Source of the DNA: Streptomyces sp. Tu6071
GTDB taxonomy: Bacteria; Actinomycetota; Actinomycetes; Streptomycetales; Streptomycetaceae
DNA: 64,000 nucleotides
Direction of reading: 5' to 3'
Assembly (NCBI RefSeq): GCF_000213055.1
Contig: NZ_CM001165.1
Span: forward strand, 4,300,945-4,364,944
Each line of letters begins with the position of its first letter. Position 1 is the first letter of the stretch. The position numbers and the translations under genes are program-made. Shown piece by piece: positions 18,285-25,760 of this stretch. The notes below the pieces were generated by a model. The model did no database searches and was not told the origin of the DNA. It was given only the letters and a program-made list of their open reading frames with translations.

Positions 18285-18440
18285 GGCCGACCGTCCGCGT
18301 TCCCCCAGGGGCGGCGGCTGTGCCGGGCGCGGCCCGCGTCGCTTCCCCCGAATCCGGCGCGGGCGGGCAGCCCGGTACCACCGCCCCGTTCCGGACGGTC
18401 GTCACCGGGACAGGATGCCGTGGACGAGCGCGGCAGGGTA

Positions 18441-18456
18441 TGAGTACTTGTACTCA
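18441..18456. promoter_or_regulatory. Perfect operator-like palindrome upstream of the LuxR-type gene
   Basis: TGAGTAC-TT-GTACTCA has 7-bp arms and a 2-bp centre, 72 bp before the regulator start. It stands out as AT-rich in GC-rich DNA and fits a dimeric repressor or activator site. Confidence 0.55.
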
Positions 18457-18527
18457 CAGACGCGGCCGTGGCCGGCAGGGCGCCGCCCGGACGCACGGAC
18501 CGCACACCTCACGGAGGGGACGGGACG

Positions 18528-19328
18528 ATGGACGGAGCCGACGCGGACCCGGTCGCGCTCGCCCGGCTGCTCGAACTCGCCGTCGCGGCACTCCACGAGA
18601 CCCGCCCCGAACAGCTGTGGTCCCTCGCCTTCACCGAACTGCTCGACGCGCTCGACGCCGACCTCGCCGTCCGCAAGGCCGAGGAGTGGAGCCCCGGCGA
18701 GGGCACCGTCCGGCTCTGGACCCCCGAGGGTCCCGCCCACCACCTCCTCGGCCCCGAACAGCTCGACGTGATCCGCACCGGCTACCCCTTCGTCGACCAC
18801 TACGTCGCGGGCCACCCCCTCGAACCCCTCACCGCGCGCGCCACCGCCGGAGCCCACGCCTGGCGCCACGCCGCCCCCGCCGGACAACTGCGCGACGCGC
18901 TCGGCTCCACCGACATCCTCGGCCTGCCGCTGCCGCGCCCGGAGAAGGGCGCCATCCACGGCTGCCTCCTGCACCGCACGGGCCGCCGCCCCTTCACCCC
19001 CGCCCACCTCGCCTACGCCCGCCGCGCCCAGCCCGTCATCGCCGCCGTCGAGGCACACGCCGCCCACCTGCGCGCCTGGCGCACAACCCCCGGCGGCCCG
19101 GAGGCGGCGACGGTACGGGAGGAACGCGCCGCCGCACTCGGCCTCACCCCGCGCGAGATCACCGTCCTCGCCCTGCTCGCCGAGGCCCGTACCGCGAGCG
19201 CCATCGCACAGCGCCTCGGCATCTCACCCCGCACCGTCCACCGCCACCTCGCCCACCTCTACCGCAAGTTCGGGACGAGGGACCGGCTCGCGACGGTGCT
19301 GCGGGCGCGGGAGACGGGCGTGCTGTGA
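18528..19328 (+). CDS. LuxR-family transcriptional regulator
   Basis: 266 residues. The C-terminal LuxR/FixJ helix-turn-helix (LGLTPREITVLALLAEARTASAIAQRLGISPRTVHRHLAHLYRKFGTRDRLATVLRA, about 205-262) is complete. The N-terminal 190 residues are not a receiver domain (no phosphorylatable Asp pocket) and have a loose GAF-like look (LWTPEGPAHHLL, LGLPLPRPEKGAIHGCLLHR), so a small-molecule input is possible but unproven. The ATG follows GGAGGGGA. It is monocistronic, isolated by the hairpin upstream. The palindrome at 18441 may be its own operator. Confidence 0.87.
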   Translation: MDGADADPVALARLLELAVAALHETRPEQLWSLAFTELLDALDADLAVRKAEEWSPGEGTVRLWTPEGPAHHLLGPEQLDVIRTGYPFVDHYVAGHPLEPLTARATAGAHAWRHAAPAGQLRDALGSTDILGLPLPRPEKGAIHGCLLHRTGRRPFTPAHLAYARRAQPVIAAVEAHAAHLRAWRTTPGGPEAATVREERAAALGLTPREITVLALLAEARTASAIAQRLGISPRTVHRHLAHLYRKFGTRDRLATVLRARETGVL

Positions 19329-19492
19329 GCTGCCTGCGGGGCGGGGCGGGGCGGGCCGTGCGGGGGCGGGGCGCGTGGGGCGCTTGGCCGGGGAGCTTTC
19401 GCGCGGGGGCGGCTGGGCCGGGAGCGGTTCGCGCGGGAGGGGTTCGCCCGGGAGGGGCTGGGTGGGGAGCGGTTGGCTCCCGTGTCGCCGGG

Positions 19493-20335
19493 TCAGGCTC
19501 CCGGGGCGCGGGCCGGGAGGGAGTTGAGGAGCTGGAGCTTCTCGTGGCTGCCGGTGCCGGGGGTCGCGGTGTAGACGAGGAGCGACTGCCACTGGGCGGG
19601 ATCGATGAGCACCTGGCAGTACAGATCGAGCACCCCGAGATCCGGATGCCGCACCCGCTTCGTCTCGGTCTGCGGCAGACCGACCTCGTGCGCCGCCCAC
19701 AGCGCGGCGAACTCCTCGCTGCGCGCGAGCAGCGCCTCCGCGATCTCCTCGGCGCGCCCGCCCTTCCCCTCCCGCGCGTACGCGGCGCGCAACTCGGAGG
19801 CGAAGAACCGGCCGCGCAGCGTGTGGTCCTCCGCCGGGTAGAGCGGACGCACCGTCCCGGGCGCGGCGAACCAGCGGTACGTGATGCTGCGCTCCAGACC
19901 GGTGAAAAGGGTCTGGTCCCCGAGCAGCGCCGTCGCCGCGTGGGTCTGCTTGAGCGTCTCGCCGACCCCCGAGAGGACCTGTGCCGGGGTGTCCTCCAGG
20001 CGGTCGAGGATGCGCATGAGCCCCGGCGTGATGTGGTCCGTACGGCTTGTGCGGGCGGGCGCGTTGTGACCGGCGAGGAGGAAGAGGTGGTCGCGCTCGG
20101 CGAGGGTGAGGCGCAGCCCGCGCGCCATCGCGGCGAGCATCTGCTCCGAGGGCTGCGGGCCGCGCTCCTGCTCGATGCGCGTGTAGTAGTCGGCGGACAT
20201 CTCGCACAGCGCCGCCACCTCCTCACGCCGCAACCCCCCGGTACGGCGGCGCGGACCGCGCGGCAGCCCGACGTCCTCGGGTTGCAGCGCGGCCCGTCGG
20301 GTGCGCAGGAAGTCGGCGAGCTGAGCCCGGTCCAC
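19493..20335 (-). CDS. XRE-type regulator with MmyB-like ligand domain
   Basis: 280 residues. The N-terminal helix-turn-helix (LADFLRTRRAALQPEDVGLPRGPRRRTGGLRREEVAALCEMSADYYTRIEQERG, about 5-60) is the characteristic MmyB/MltR type with its GLPxGxRRRTxGLRREEVA motif. The rest is the MmyB-like PAS-related ligand-binding domain, usually thought to bind a lipid or fatty acid. MltR genes commonly sit beside a short-chain dehydrogenase that they control, and an SDR gene lies upstream here on the same strand. The short 3' gap to the LuxR gene is low-complexity. Confidence 0.9.
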   Translation of the reverse strand: MDRAQLADFLRTRRAALQPEDVGLPRGPRRRTGGLRREEVAALCEMSADYYTRIEQERGPQPSEQMLAAMARGLRLTLAERDHLFLLAGHNAPARTSRTDHITPGLMRILDRLEDTPAQVLSGVGETLKQTHAATALLGDQTLFTGLERSITYRWFAAPGTVRPLYPAEDHTLRGRFFASELRAAYAREGKGGRAEEIAEALLARSEEFAALWAAHEVGLPQTETKRVRHPDLGVLDLYCQVLIDPAQWQSLLVYTATPGTGSHEKLQLLNSLPARAPGA

Positions 20336-20389
20336 GGCGGTCCTCCTCAGGGGGCGTCTTTGGCGGTCGTGATGTCGATGATGCCGGGC

Positions 20390-20700
20390 GGGTGGGGGTG
20401 CTTGCGGCGGGGTGGGGGTGGGGTGTCGCCCCCGGGGGCTCCGGCGGGGGTGCCCGGTGGGGGTGCCCCGGCGGGGTGGGGTGGCGCTTCGGGGGGTTCC
20501 GGTGGGGGTGCCGCCCCCCGGGGCTCCGGTGGGGGTGCCCCGGCGGGGTGAAGGGACGGCCCGGTGGGGTGGAGTGCCGCCCTGGTGGGGTGCTCCGGTG
20601 GTAGGCCGCTCCGGTGGGGTGCCGCTCAGGCGGGGTGAGGGGACGCCTCGGCGGGACGGGGTGCTGTCGCGGTGAAGCGGGGTGGCGTGGGGGAGGCGGG
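20390..20700. repeat. G-rich degenerate repeat between the MmyB and SDR genes
   Basis: The 414-bp gap 20336-20749 is mostly repeats of GGTGGGGGTGCC, CCGGCGGGGTG and close variants, at least twelve units on the + strand. The many G-runs could form G-quadruplexes. No gene is visible. The promoter of the MmyB gene must lie at its left edge. Confidence 0.6.
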
Positions 20701-20749
20701 GGTGCCGCCGGGGTGGGGCGTGGGGTTCACGGCCGCGTGCCGACCGGGG

Positions 20750-21565
20750 TCACAGCAGCATGCCGCCGCTCGCCTCGATGCGCTGCCCGGTGATCCAGCG
20801 GGTGCCGTCGGCGAGCAGCGAGGCGACGGCCGCGCCGATGTCGACCGGGTCGCCGACGTGGCCCATCGCGATGACGTTCGCAAGGCCCTCCCGTACCTGC
20901 TCGCTGTCCCGCAGGTAGCCGCCGCCGAAGTCGGTCGCGGTCGCGCCGGGGGCGATCGCGTTCACCGCGATGCTGCGCGGGCCGAGCTCCTTGGCGAGGT
21001 AGCGCGTGAAGACCTCCACGGCACCCTTCATCGAGGCGTACGGCGCGGCGTCCGACTGCGTGAAACGGGTCAGCCCGGTCGAGACGTTGAGCACCCGCCC
21101 GTTGTCGGCGAGCAGCGGCAGGAGTGCCTGGGTGAGCAGGTACGGGCCCTTGAAGTGGACCTCGTACATGCTGTCGAGCTGCGCCTCGGTGGTCTCGGCG
21201 ACGGTCGCCATCGCGGCGGAACCGGCGTTGTTGAGGAGGTGGTCGAAGGTGTCCCGCCCCCAGTGCTCGCCGAGCGCGGCCCGCACCTCCGCGGCGAAGG
21301 CCGGGAACGCGCCGAACTCGGTCGTGTCGAGCCGGAAGGCCACAGCGGTACGCCCCAGCCCGCGCACCTCGCCGAGCACGGCCTCGATCTCCTCGGCGTG
21401 CGAGCGGTAGGTGAGGAGGAGGTCCTGCCCGGCCGCGGCGAGGTGCAGCGCGGCCTCCTTGCCGAGCCCCCGGTTGGCGCCGGTGACGAGGGTGATCTTG
21501 GGAGTCGGGGCGCCGGGGGCGGTGGAGGCGCTGGCGGCGTCGTGGGTGGTGTGGTTGTCGGTCAT
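20750..21565 (-). CDS. Short-chain dehydrogenase/reductase
   Basis: 271 residues of classical SDR type: the dinucleotide motif TGANRGLG near residue 29, NNAG near 117, the catalytic Ser in VLNVSTGLTRF, and the active-site pair in PYASMKGAVEVF (Y-x3-K). The C-terminal GQRIEASGGMLL is usual. The Arg after TGAN favours NADPH. Its substrate is unknown. A short disordered N-terminus (about 20 residues) precedes the domain. Genes of this kind beside MmyB-like regulators are often that regulator's target. Confidence 0.92.
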   Translation of the reverse strand: MTDNHTTHDAASASTAPGAPTPKITLVTGANRGLGKEAALHLAAAGQDLLLTYRSHAEEIEAVLGEVRGLGRTAVAFRLDTTEFGAFPAFAAEVRAALGEHWGRDTFDHLLNNAGSAAMATVAETTEAQLDSMYEVHFKGPYLLTQALLPLLADNGRVLNVSTGLTRFTQSDAAPYASMKGAVEVFTRYLAKELGPRSIAVNAIAPGATATDFGGGYLRDSEQVREGLANVIAMGHVGDPVDIGAAVASLLADGTRWITGQRIEASGGMLL

Positions 21566-21906
21566 GGGGTGCTCCGTAGACGTTCGCGTGGGCTTTCGCT
21601 TACGTCATCGAGAGTGCCCCGTGGGGCGAGGGGGATGAAGGCCGCACTTGTCCGGGGACCGGGAGTCCCCCCTTGCGGGGGGTGGGGGAGCGGCGGCGCG
21701 GTCTGTGGGGGGGCGCGTGAGGGGGTGGGGTGGGTGTGGGTGGAGCTGGGGTGGGGGCGCGGTGGTGGGGACTGCGGTGGTGGGTCGCACGGAGGACGGG
21801 CGGGGGCGCGCGTGCGGGGTGTGGGTGGGGTTGCGGTGGCGGGTGCTGCCCTGGTGGGGCGTCGGGGGGGCGTGGGGTGCGCGCGGGGGATGTGCGCGTA
21901 GGCGTG
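21566..21906. other. G-rich gap upstream of the SDR gene
   Basis: 341 bp. The SDR promoter should lie in the first 80 bp. From about 21655 it becomes low-complexity, with GGTGGGG-type repeats on the + strand like those at 20390. No gene is supported. Confidence 0.45.
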
Positions 21907-22155
21907 TCAGGGGCGGCGCTGTGCGCGGAGGTAGAGGCCGCCCAGGACGAGGGTCGGCACGGCGAAGCCGAGGGCGAGATTGGCCTGCCGGTGATGGTCC
22001 GCGTTGCACGCGCTCGCGGTGGGCCCACCGGACTCCCCGGTCCCCAGCACGCTCCCGCAACCGCTCCCGCCCACCGGCCACATGAGGAGCGCGAGAACGA
22101 CGAGGACCCCGAGCGCCGCGAGGCCGCCGTAAAGACGGGGGGCGGTGATACGCAT
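21907..22155 (-). CDS. Small membrane protein, function unknown
   Basis: 82 residues with two hydrophobic helices: LYGGLAALGVLVVLALLMWPVG (about 8-29) and ANLALGFAVPTLVLGGLYL (about 58-76), ending in RAQRRP. The loop between them has two Cys (SGCGSVLG and SACNADHH), which would face outside if both ends are cytoplasmic and could form a disulfide. The ATG starts MRITAPRLYGG. I do not recognise the family beyond a generic streptomycete small membrane protein. The long upstream frame is low-complexity and not part of it. Confidence 0.65.
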   Translation of the reverse strand: MRITAPRLYGGLAALGVLVVLALLMWPVGGSGCGSVLGTGESGGPTASACNADHHRQANLALGFAVPTLVLGGLYLRAQRRP

Positions 22156-22614
22156 ACGGAAGACGCTACGGCACCGGGGAGCCCACTGGAAGAGGGAACG
22201 GAGGGGTGGGGTCCGGATGGGGTGGGTGGGGGTGCATGGGGGTGCATGGGGGTGTGGGGGTGGGGCCTTGGGCTTGGGAGTTGTCCCGGTTGTCCCCCCG
22301 GGGATCGGCGGCGGGCGGGCGGGCGGGCGGGTGGGGGGCGAGGCGTCGGCTGGGGGGTGGGGGCGGGGAGCGAGGGCTGCTTGGGGTGGGGATGTGGCGC
22401 GAGTGGGGAGGTAGCTGGGCGAGGCGCGGTGAGGTGAGGCGGGGCGAGGCAGGGCGGGGGTGAGGCGAGGGGGGTGAGGCAGGGCAAGGCGGGACGGCGG
22501 CGGGCGTGGTCGGGCCTGTGCTGCTGTGCCGGGGCACACCCCCACCCACCCGGGGGGCGACCCCGATACCAGTCTTTCGCAAGTCGCCACCCCCCAGCCG
22601 CCCTCAGCCCACAT

Positions 22615-22683
22615 CTGTGGATAAAGTCCGCGACCCCAAAAAAGCGCTCACTCTTCCGAGTGAGAGGAATTCGCTGTCCACAG
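22615..22683. repeat. Composite inverted-repeat element, copy A
   Basis: CTGTGGA (22615-22621) pairs with TCCACAG (22677-22683). Inside lies CTCACTC-TTCC-GAGTGAG (22647-22664). The outer arms are DnaA-box-like: TGTGGATAA (22616-22624) and CTGTCCACA (22674-22682). Read on the minus strand, the inner hairpin is followed by CGC and six T, the form of an intrinsic terminator. The same layout occurs at 48604. Confidence 0.65.
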
Positions 22684-22756
22684 GCCGGATGTGCCGCCTG
22701 CCGCAACCCGTGATCAGGTGCCCGTAATTCAGGTGCCGCCACCCCGGCACCGCCGC

Positions 22757-22762
22757 TACGGT
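22757..22762 (+). promoter_or_regulatory. -10 box of a probably leaderless acetyltransferase transcript
   Basis: TACGGT lies 6 nt before the ATG at 22769, with no Shine-Dalgarno between. No clear -35 is visible. Confidence 0.35.
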
Positions 22763-22768
22763 CGCGGC

Positions 22769-23260
22769 ATGCCTCGACTGGAGCGGTTGACCGTCGCGCA
22801 CGCGTCGGCGGTGCTGGAGTTCGAGCGGGCCGAGCGGGAGTGGTTCGCGCGGTGGGTGCCGGACCGGGGCGACGCGTACTTCACCGCCGAGGGCTTCGCC
22901 GCGCGGCACGCCGCGCTCCTCGCCGAACAGGACGCGGGCGCCTGCCGCTTCCACGTTCTGCTCGACGACGACGCCCGCACCGTGCTCGGCCGCTTCAACC
23001 TCATGGACATCGTCACGGGCGAGGACGGCGAACTGGGCTACCGGCTCGCGCGCGGGGCAACCGGGCGCGGACTGGCCACCGCCGCCGTGCGGGAGTTGTG
23101 CGCCCTCGCCGGCGCATCGCTCGGCCTGTCCCGCGTATGGGCGGACACGGACGTCCGCAACACCGCGTCCCGCGCCGTCCTCGCGCGCGCGGGCTTCGGC
23201 CCCGGCGTGCCCGTCGACCGGGAGGGGAAACCGGCGCTGCGGCACGTCCGCGTGCTGTGA
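22769..23260 (+). CDS. GNAT acetyltransferase, RimJ/RimL-like
   Basis: 163 residues with the GNAT fold of the RimJ/RimL branch: LERLTVAHASAVLEFERAEREWFARW at the N-terminus, FNLMDIV and LGYRLARGATGRGLATAAVRELCA (acetyl-CoA motif A, R-G-x-G-x-A type), then VWADTDVRNTASRAVLARAGFG. It would transfer acetyl from acetyl-CoA to an amine or protein N-terminus; the substrate is unknown. It starts without a ribosome site. A second acetyltransferase gene follows after a tandem repeat. Confidence 0.88.
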   Translation: MPRLERLTVAHASAVLEFERAEREWFARWVPDRGDAYFTAEGFAARHAALLAEQDAGACRFHVLLDDDARTVLGRFNLMDIVTGEDGELGYRLARGATGRGLATAAVRELCALAGASLGLSRVWADTDVRNTASRAVLARAGFGPGVPVDREGKPALRHVRVL

Positions 23261-23306
23261 CGCGCCGGTACGGGCCCGGCGACCAGCGCCGTACGGCTCG
23301 TGCCGT

Positions 23307-23373
23307 CCTGCGGCCTCACGCCCCCTGCGGCCTCACGCCCCCTGCGGCCTCACGCCCTGCCGCCTCACGCCCT
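23307..23373. repeat. 17-bp tandem repeat between two acetyltransferase genes
   Basis: CCTGCGGCCTCACGCCC occurs three times without mismatch at 23307, 23324 and 23341, followed by a degenerate fourth copy with a 15-bp period. It lies just after the first acetyltransferase stop and before the promoter of the second. Confidence 0.9.
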
Positions 23374-23432
23374 GCGGCGCGGCCGGCCCGTGAGGACCAC
23401 CACAATCCGTGCTGCGCCGCAGGTCAGACGGC

Positions 23433-23438
23433 TAGGCT
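23433..23438 (+). promoter_or_regulatory. -10 box of the second acetyltransferase gene
   Basis: TAGGCT lies 8 nt before the ATG at 23447, with no ribosome site; a leaderless transcript is likely. Confidence 0.4.
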
Positions 23439-23446
23439 CGCCGGAC

Positions 23447-23902
23447 ATGGACATAGCAGTCGACGACCTGGCCGGTCCCGCCATCGCCGCCTTCCTGGAA
23501 GCACACGTCTCCCAGCTTCGCGCCCTCTCCCCGCCCGAGAGCACCCACGCACTCGACCTCGACGGACTGCGCGTACCGGAAGTGACCTTCTGGACCGCGC
23601 GCGAGAGCGGCGAGATCGTCGGCTGCTGCGCCGTCAAGCGCATCGCCCCCGGACACGGCGAACTCAAGTCCATGCGCACCGACCCCACCCGCACCCGCTC
23701 CGGCGTCGCCTCCGCACTGCTGCGGCACGCCCTCGACGAGTCGCGGCGCGCCGGGCTGGACCGCGTCAGCCTGGAGACCGGAGCGGACGACTTCTTCCTC
23801 CCGGCCCGCACGCTCTACGCCAAGTTCGGCTTCCGCCCCTGCCCGCCCTTCGGCACCTACCGCGAGGACCCGCTCAGCGTCTTCCTCACCCGCACGCTCT
23901 GA
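23447..23902 (+). CDS. GNAT acetyltransferase
   Basis: 151 residues. The order is the compact YafP/ElaA-like GNAT: WTARESGEIVGCCAVKRI, then HGELKSMRTDPTRTRSGVASALLRHALDESRRAG (acetyl-CoA loop R-x2-S-G-V-A), and the late LYAKFGFRPCPPFGTYREDPLSVFLTRTL. The PFGxYxxDPLSVFMTR ending is typical of a well-conserved bacterial acetyltransferase group of unknown substrate. The upstream frame is the repeat and not part of the protein. Confidence 0.9.
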   Translation: MDIAVDDLAGPAIAAFLEAHVSQLRALSPPESTHALDLDGLRVPEVTFWTARESGEIVGCCAVKRIAPGHGELKSMRTDPTRTRSGVASALLRHALDESRRAGLDRVSLETGADDFFLPARTLYAKFGFRPCPPFGTYREDPLSVFLTRTL

Positions 23903-24233
23903 ACCGCACGCCCCTGTCGCACACATCCCGCGCCCCCCGGCGCGGCAGGCTAACCGGTCTCCCCGCGACGCGCCGGGGAATCTCCCGAAGCCGCGCCGAA
24001 ATGGTGAATCGCCCGGTGGCGCCGTGGCGGCACGCCCGGCCGGGGTGATGAACTCCTGCACAGCCTCGCCTCCGCGGGGAGCCTCCCGCTCCTGGGAGCC
24101 CCGCCGTCCGGCCGCCCACCACTCCGGGTGGCCGGACGGCGGGCAGGCGGATCGGCAGGAGGGAGCGCGTCGGCGGCAGCGCGCCGCGCGGGGGTGTGGC
24201 AGTACGAGTGACGACGAACGGGAGCGTGGACGA
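23903..24233. other. Leader region of the small protein gene, with a large hairpin
   Basis: 331 bp. It holds the hairpin at 24101-24142 and otherwise no gene. Whether the hairpin ends the acetyltransferase transcript or forms part of the leader of the next gene is open. Confidence 0.4.
24101..24142. terminator. 17-bp hairpin, terminator or leader structure
   Basis: CCGCCGTCCGGCCGCCC (24101-24117) pairs with GGGTGGCCGGACGGCGG (24126-24142), one wobble, 8-nt loop. It lies 200 bp after the acetyltransferase stop and 91 bp before the small-protein start. Confidence 0.55.
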
Positions 24234-24485
24234 ATGACCGAGCAGGGCACGCGGGAACTGACCGGTATGTACGAGGCCCAGGACCACCTGGAACGCCTCC
24301 GCGCCGCCCTCATCGCCGCCGGCATCAAGCTGCCGTCGCTCCGTCTCGACCTCCCCTCCTGCTCCGGAGAGGCACAGACCCCTCTCCTCGACCTCGGTCG
24401 CGTCAACCTCGACACCGCCCGCGCGCTCACCGCCCTCGCCGAGCGCGCCGCCCACTCCGCACCCGCCGACACGAAAAGCCCCTGA
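24234..24485 (+). CDS. Small uncharacterised protein
   Basis: 83 residues: an N-terminal amphipathic helix (YEAQDHLERLRAALIAAGIKLPSL), a central RLDLPSCSGEAQTPLLDLGRVNLDTARALTALAERAA and a short polar tail. The pattern LRAAL..AGI.LPSLRLD......PL.LGR.N..TA..L resembles a widespread family of streptomycete small proteins without known function, often near regulatory genes. The ATG is preceded by a weak GGAGCG. Its stop codon is inside the first unit of a 13-bp tandem repeat. Confidence 0.7.
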   Translation: MTEQGTRELTGMYEAQDHLERLRAALIAAGIKLPSLRLDLPSCSGEAQTPLLDLGRVNLDTARALTALAERAAHSAPADTKSP

Positions 24486-24520
24486 CGGAGGCCCCTGACG
24501 GAGGCCCCCGACGGAGACCC
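24479..24520. repeat. 13-bp tandem repeat over a stop codon
   Basis: The unit CTGACGGAGGCCC repeats with a 13-bp period at 24482, 24495 and (CCGACGGAG) 24508. The first unit contains the stop TGA of the preceding small gene. Confidence 0.75.
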
Positions 24521-24945
24521 CGGACCTGAGAGCCCGGCGCGAAACCGCCCGCCGACGCGAACGCCCGCCGACACCGAGGCCGCCGCCTCCCCGGACCGCA
24601 GACCGCCGTCCCCCCCCAGGACGGCAGACGGCCGCCCCTCAGGACCGCAGACCGCCGAGACCACTGACCGCCGCCAACGGCAGTCCAGAGTCGCGCGCCG
24701 CCGGGCCGGGCCCGGTCGGCCCGCACCCGTTGCGCTCGGGCGGCAGCCGCCACGTCCCCGTTGCGCTCGGGCGGCAGCCGCCCCGTACTTCGTGAGCCAT
24801 CCCTCCCCTCAAACGCCACCGACACCGGGAGCCCTCCTCCGCTTCGTCTCCCCGGACGTCGTAGCGTCAGTGAGTACGGCACGCAGCCGTCATCACGTCA
24901 GCAGCCCCGGCGCGGGCACGGTCCGCGGCGGGGGGAGGAGTGTCC
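24486..24945. other. Repeat-rich gap before the dienelactone hydrolase gene
   Basis: 460 bp with no gene. It has the tail of the 13-bp repeat, then scattered GGACCGCAGACCGCC-like units (24590-24680), and a direct repeat of CCCGTTGCGCTCGGGCGGCAGCCGCC (24726-24751 and 24757-24782, 26 bp with no mismatch in the core). The hydrolase promoter should lie near 24850-24930. Confidence 0.5.
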
Positions 24946-25692
24946 ATGCCCGCGTCCGAACCGTCCCCTTCCGCCACTCCGGCCCCGCGCCCGGCCGGTG
25001 AGCCGCAGCAGAACGTCAGCTTCCCGAGCGCGGGAGGCACCGCCCACGGCTACCTGGCTCTGCCGCCCGCCGGGCGCGGCCCCGCGGTGCTCGTCATCCA
25101 GGAGTGGTGGGGGCTCACCGAGCACATCGCCGACGTGACGCGCCGTCTCGCCGCCGAGGGCTTCACCGCCCTCGCCCCGGACCTCTACGGCGGTGCCGTC
25201 GCCCACGACGCCGCCGAAGCCGGCCGGATGATGGGCGCCCTGCCCGTGGACCGCGGCGTGGAACTGCTCTCCGGGGCGGTGGACTACCTGCTCGGCCTTC
25301 CCGAGGTCACCTCCTCCTCCGTGGGCGCGGTCGGTTTCTGCATGGGCGGCGGCTTCGTCCTGCAACTGGTGGCGACCGACCCCCGCGTCAGCGCCGCCGT
25401 TCCCTTCTACGGCGTGATCCAGGGCGAACTCCCGGACTTCACCGGGACGCGCGCCGAGGTTCTCGGGCACTACGGCGAGCAGGACGGCTCCGTCCCGCCC
25501 GACTCCCTCGACGCGCTGCGCGCCGCGCTGGAGAAGCAGGCCGGGATCACCCCCGATCTCCGGCTCTACCCGGCGGGTCACGCCTTCTTCAACGACCGTC
25601 GCGAGACGTACCACGCCGAGGCTGCCGCCCAGGCCTGGGAGTCGACCCTCGGCTTCCTGCACAGTCGCCTGGAGCAGACTCCCGGACGCTGA
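24946..25692 (+). CDS. Dienelactone hydrolase family protein
   Basis: 248 residues of alpha/beta-hydrolase type. The catalytic Cys is in GAVGFCMGGGF (about residue 131), the Asp in GEQDGSVPP (about 180) and the His in YPAGHAFFND (about 212), the Cys-Asp-His triad of dienelactone hydrolases. IQEWWGL near residue 50 supplies the conserved Glu. It probably opens lactone or ester substrates in the cytosol; no catechol-pathway genes are near, so the natural substrate is unknown. I chose the ATG at 24946 because GGAGGAG lies six bases before it; a GTG at 24940 is too close to that site. Confidence 0.92.
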   Translation: MPASEPSPSATPAPRPAGEPQQNVSFPSAGGTAHGYLALPPAGRGPAVLVIQEWWGLTEHIADVTRRLAAEGFTALAPDLYGGAVAHDAAEAGRMMGALPVDRGVELLSGAVDYLLGLPEVTSSSVGAVGFCMGGGFVLQLVATDPRVSAAVPFYGVIQGELPDFTGTRAEVLGHYGEQDGSVPPDSLDALRAALEKQAGITPDLRLYPAGHAFFNDRRETYHAEAAAQAWESTLGFLHSRLEQTPGR

Positions 25693-25760
25693 GCCACCGG
25701 GGGGCGAAGGGGCCACCGGCGGGCGAAGGGCCATCGGCGGCCGTCCTCGGCGCGGGGGTG

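Larger units (their letters stand above)
22156..22768. other. Long low-complexity gap ending in an inverted-repeat element
   Basis: 613 bp with no supportable gene. It contains GGGGGTGCAT repeats (22228-22255), a run of GGGC tetramers (22311-22331), GAGGCRGGGC-type repeats (22430-22490), then a more AT-rich stretch from 22600 with the composite element described separately. Open frames here are proline- or glycine-rich shadows. Confidence 0.5.

Noticed and set aside
22615..22683. The DnaA-box-like arms as a replication origin
   Set aside because: Only two boxes, no clustering of many DnaA boxes and no dnaA or dnaN nearby.
23307..24782. CRISPR array
   Set aside because: Repeats are direct tandems without unique spacers of uniform length and no cas genes are present.
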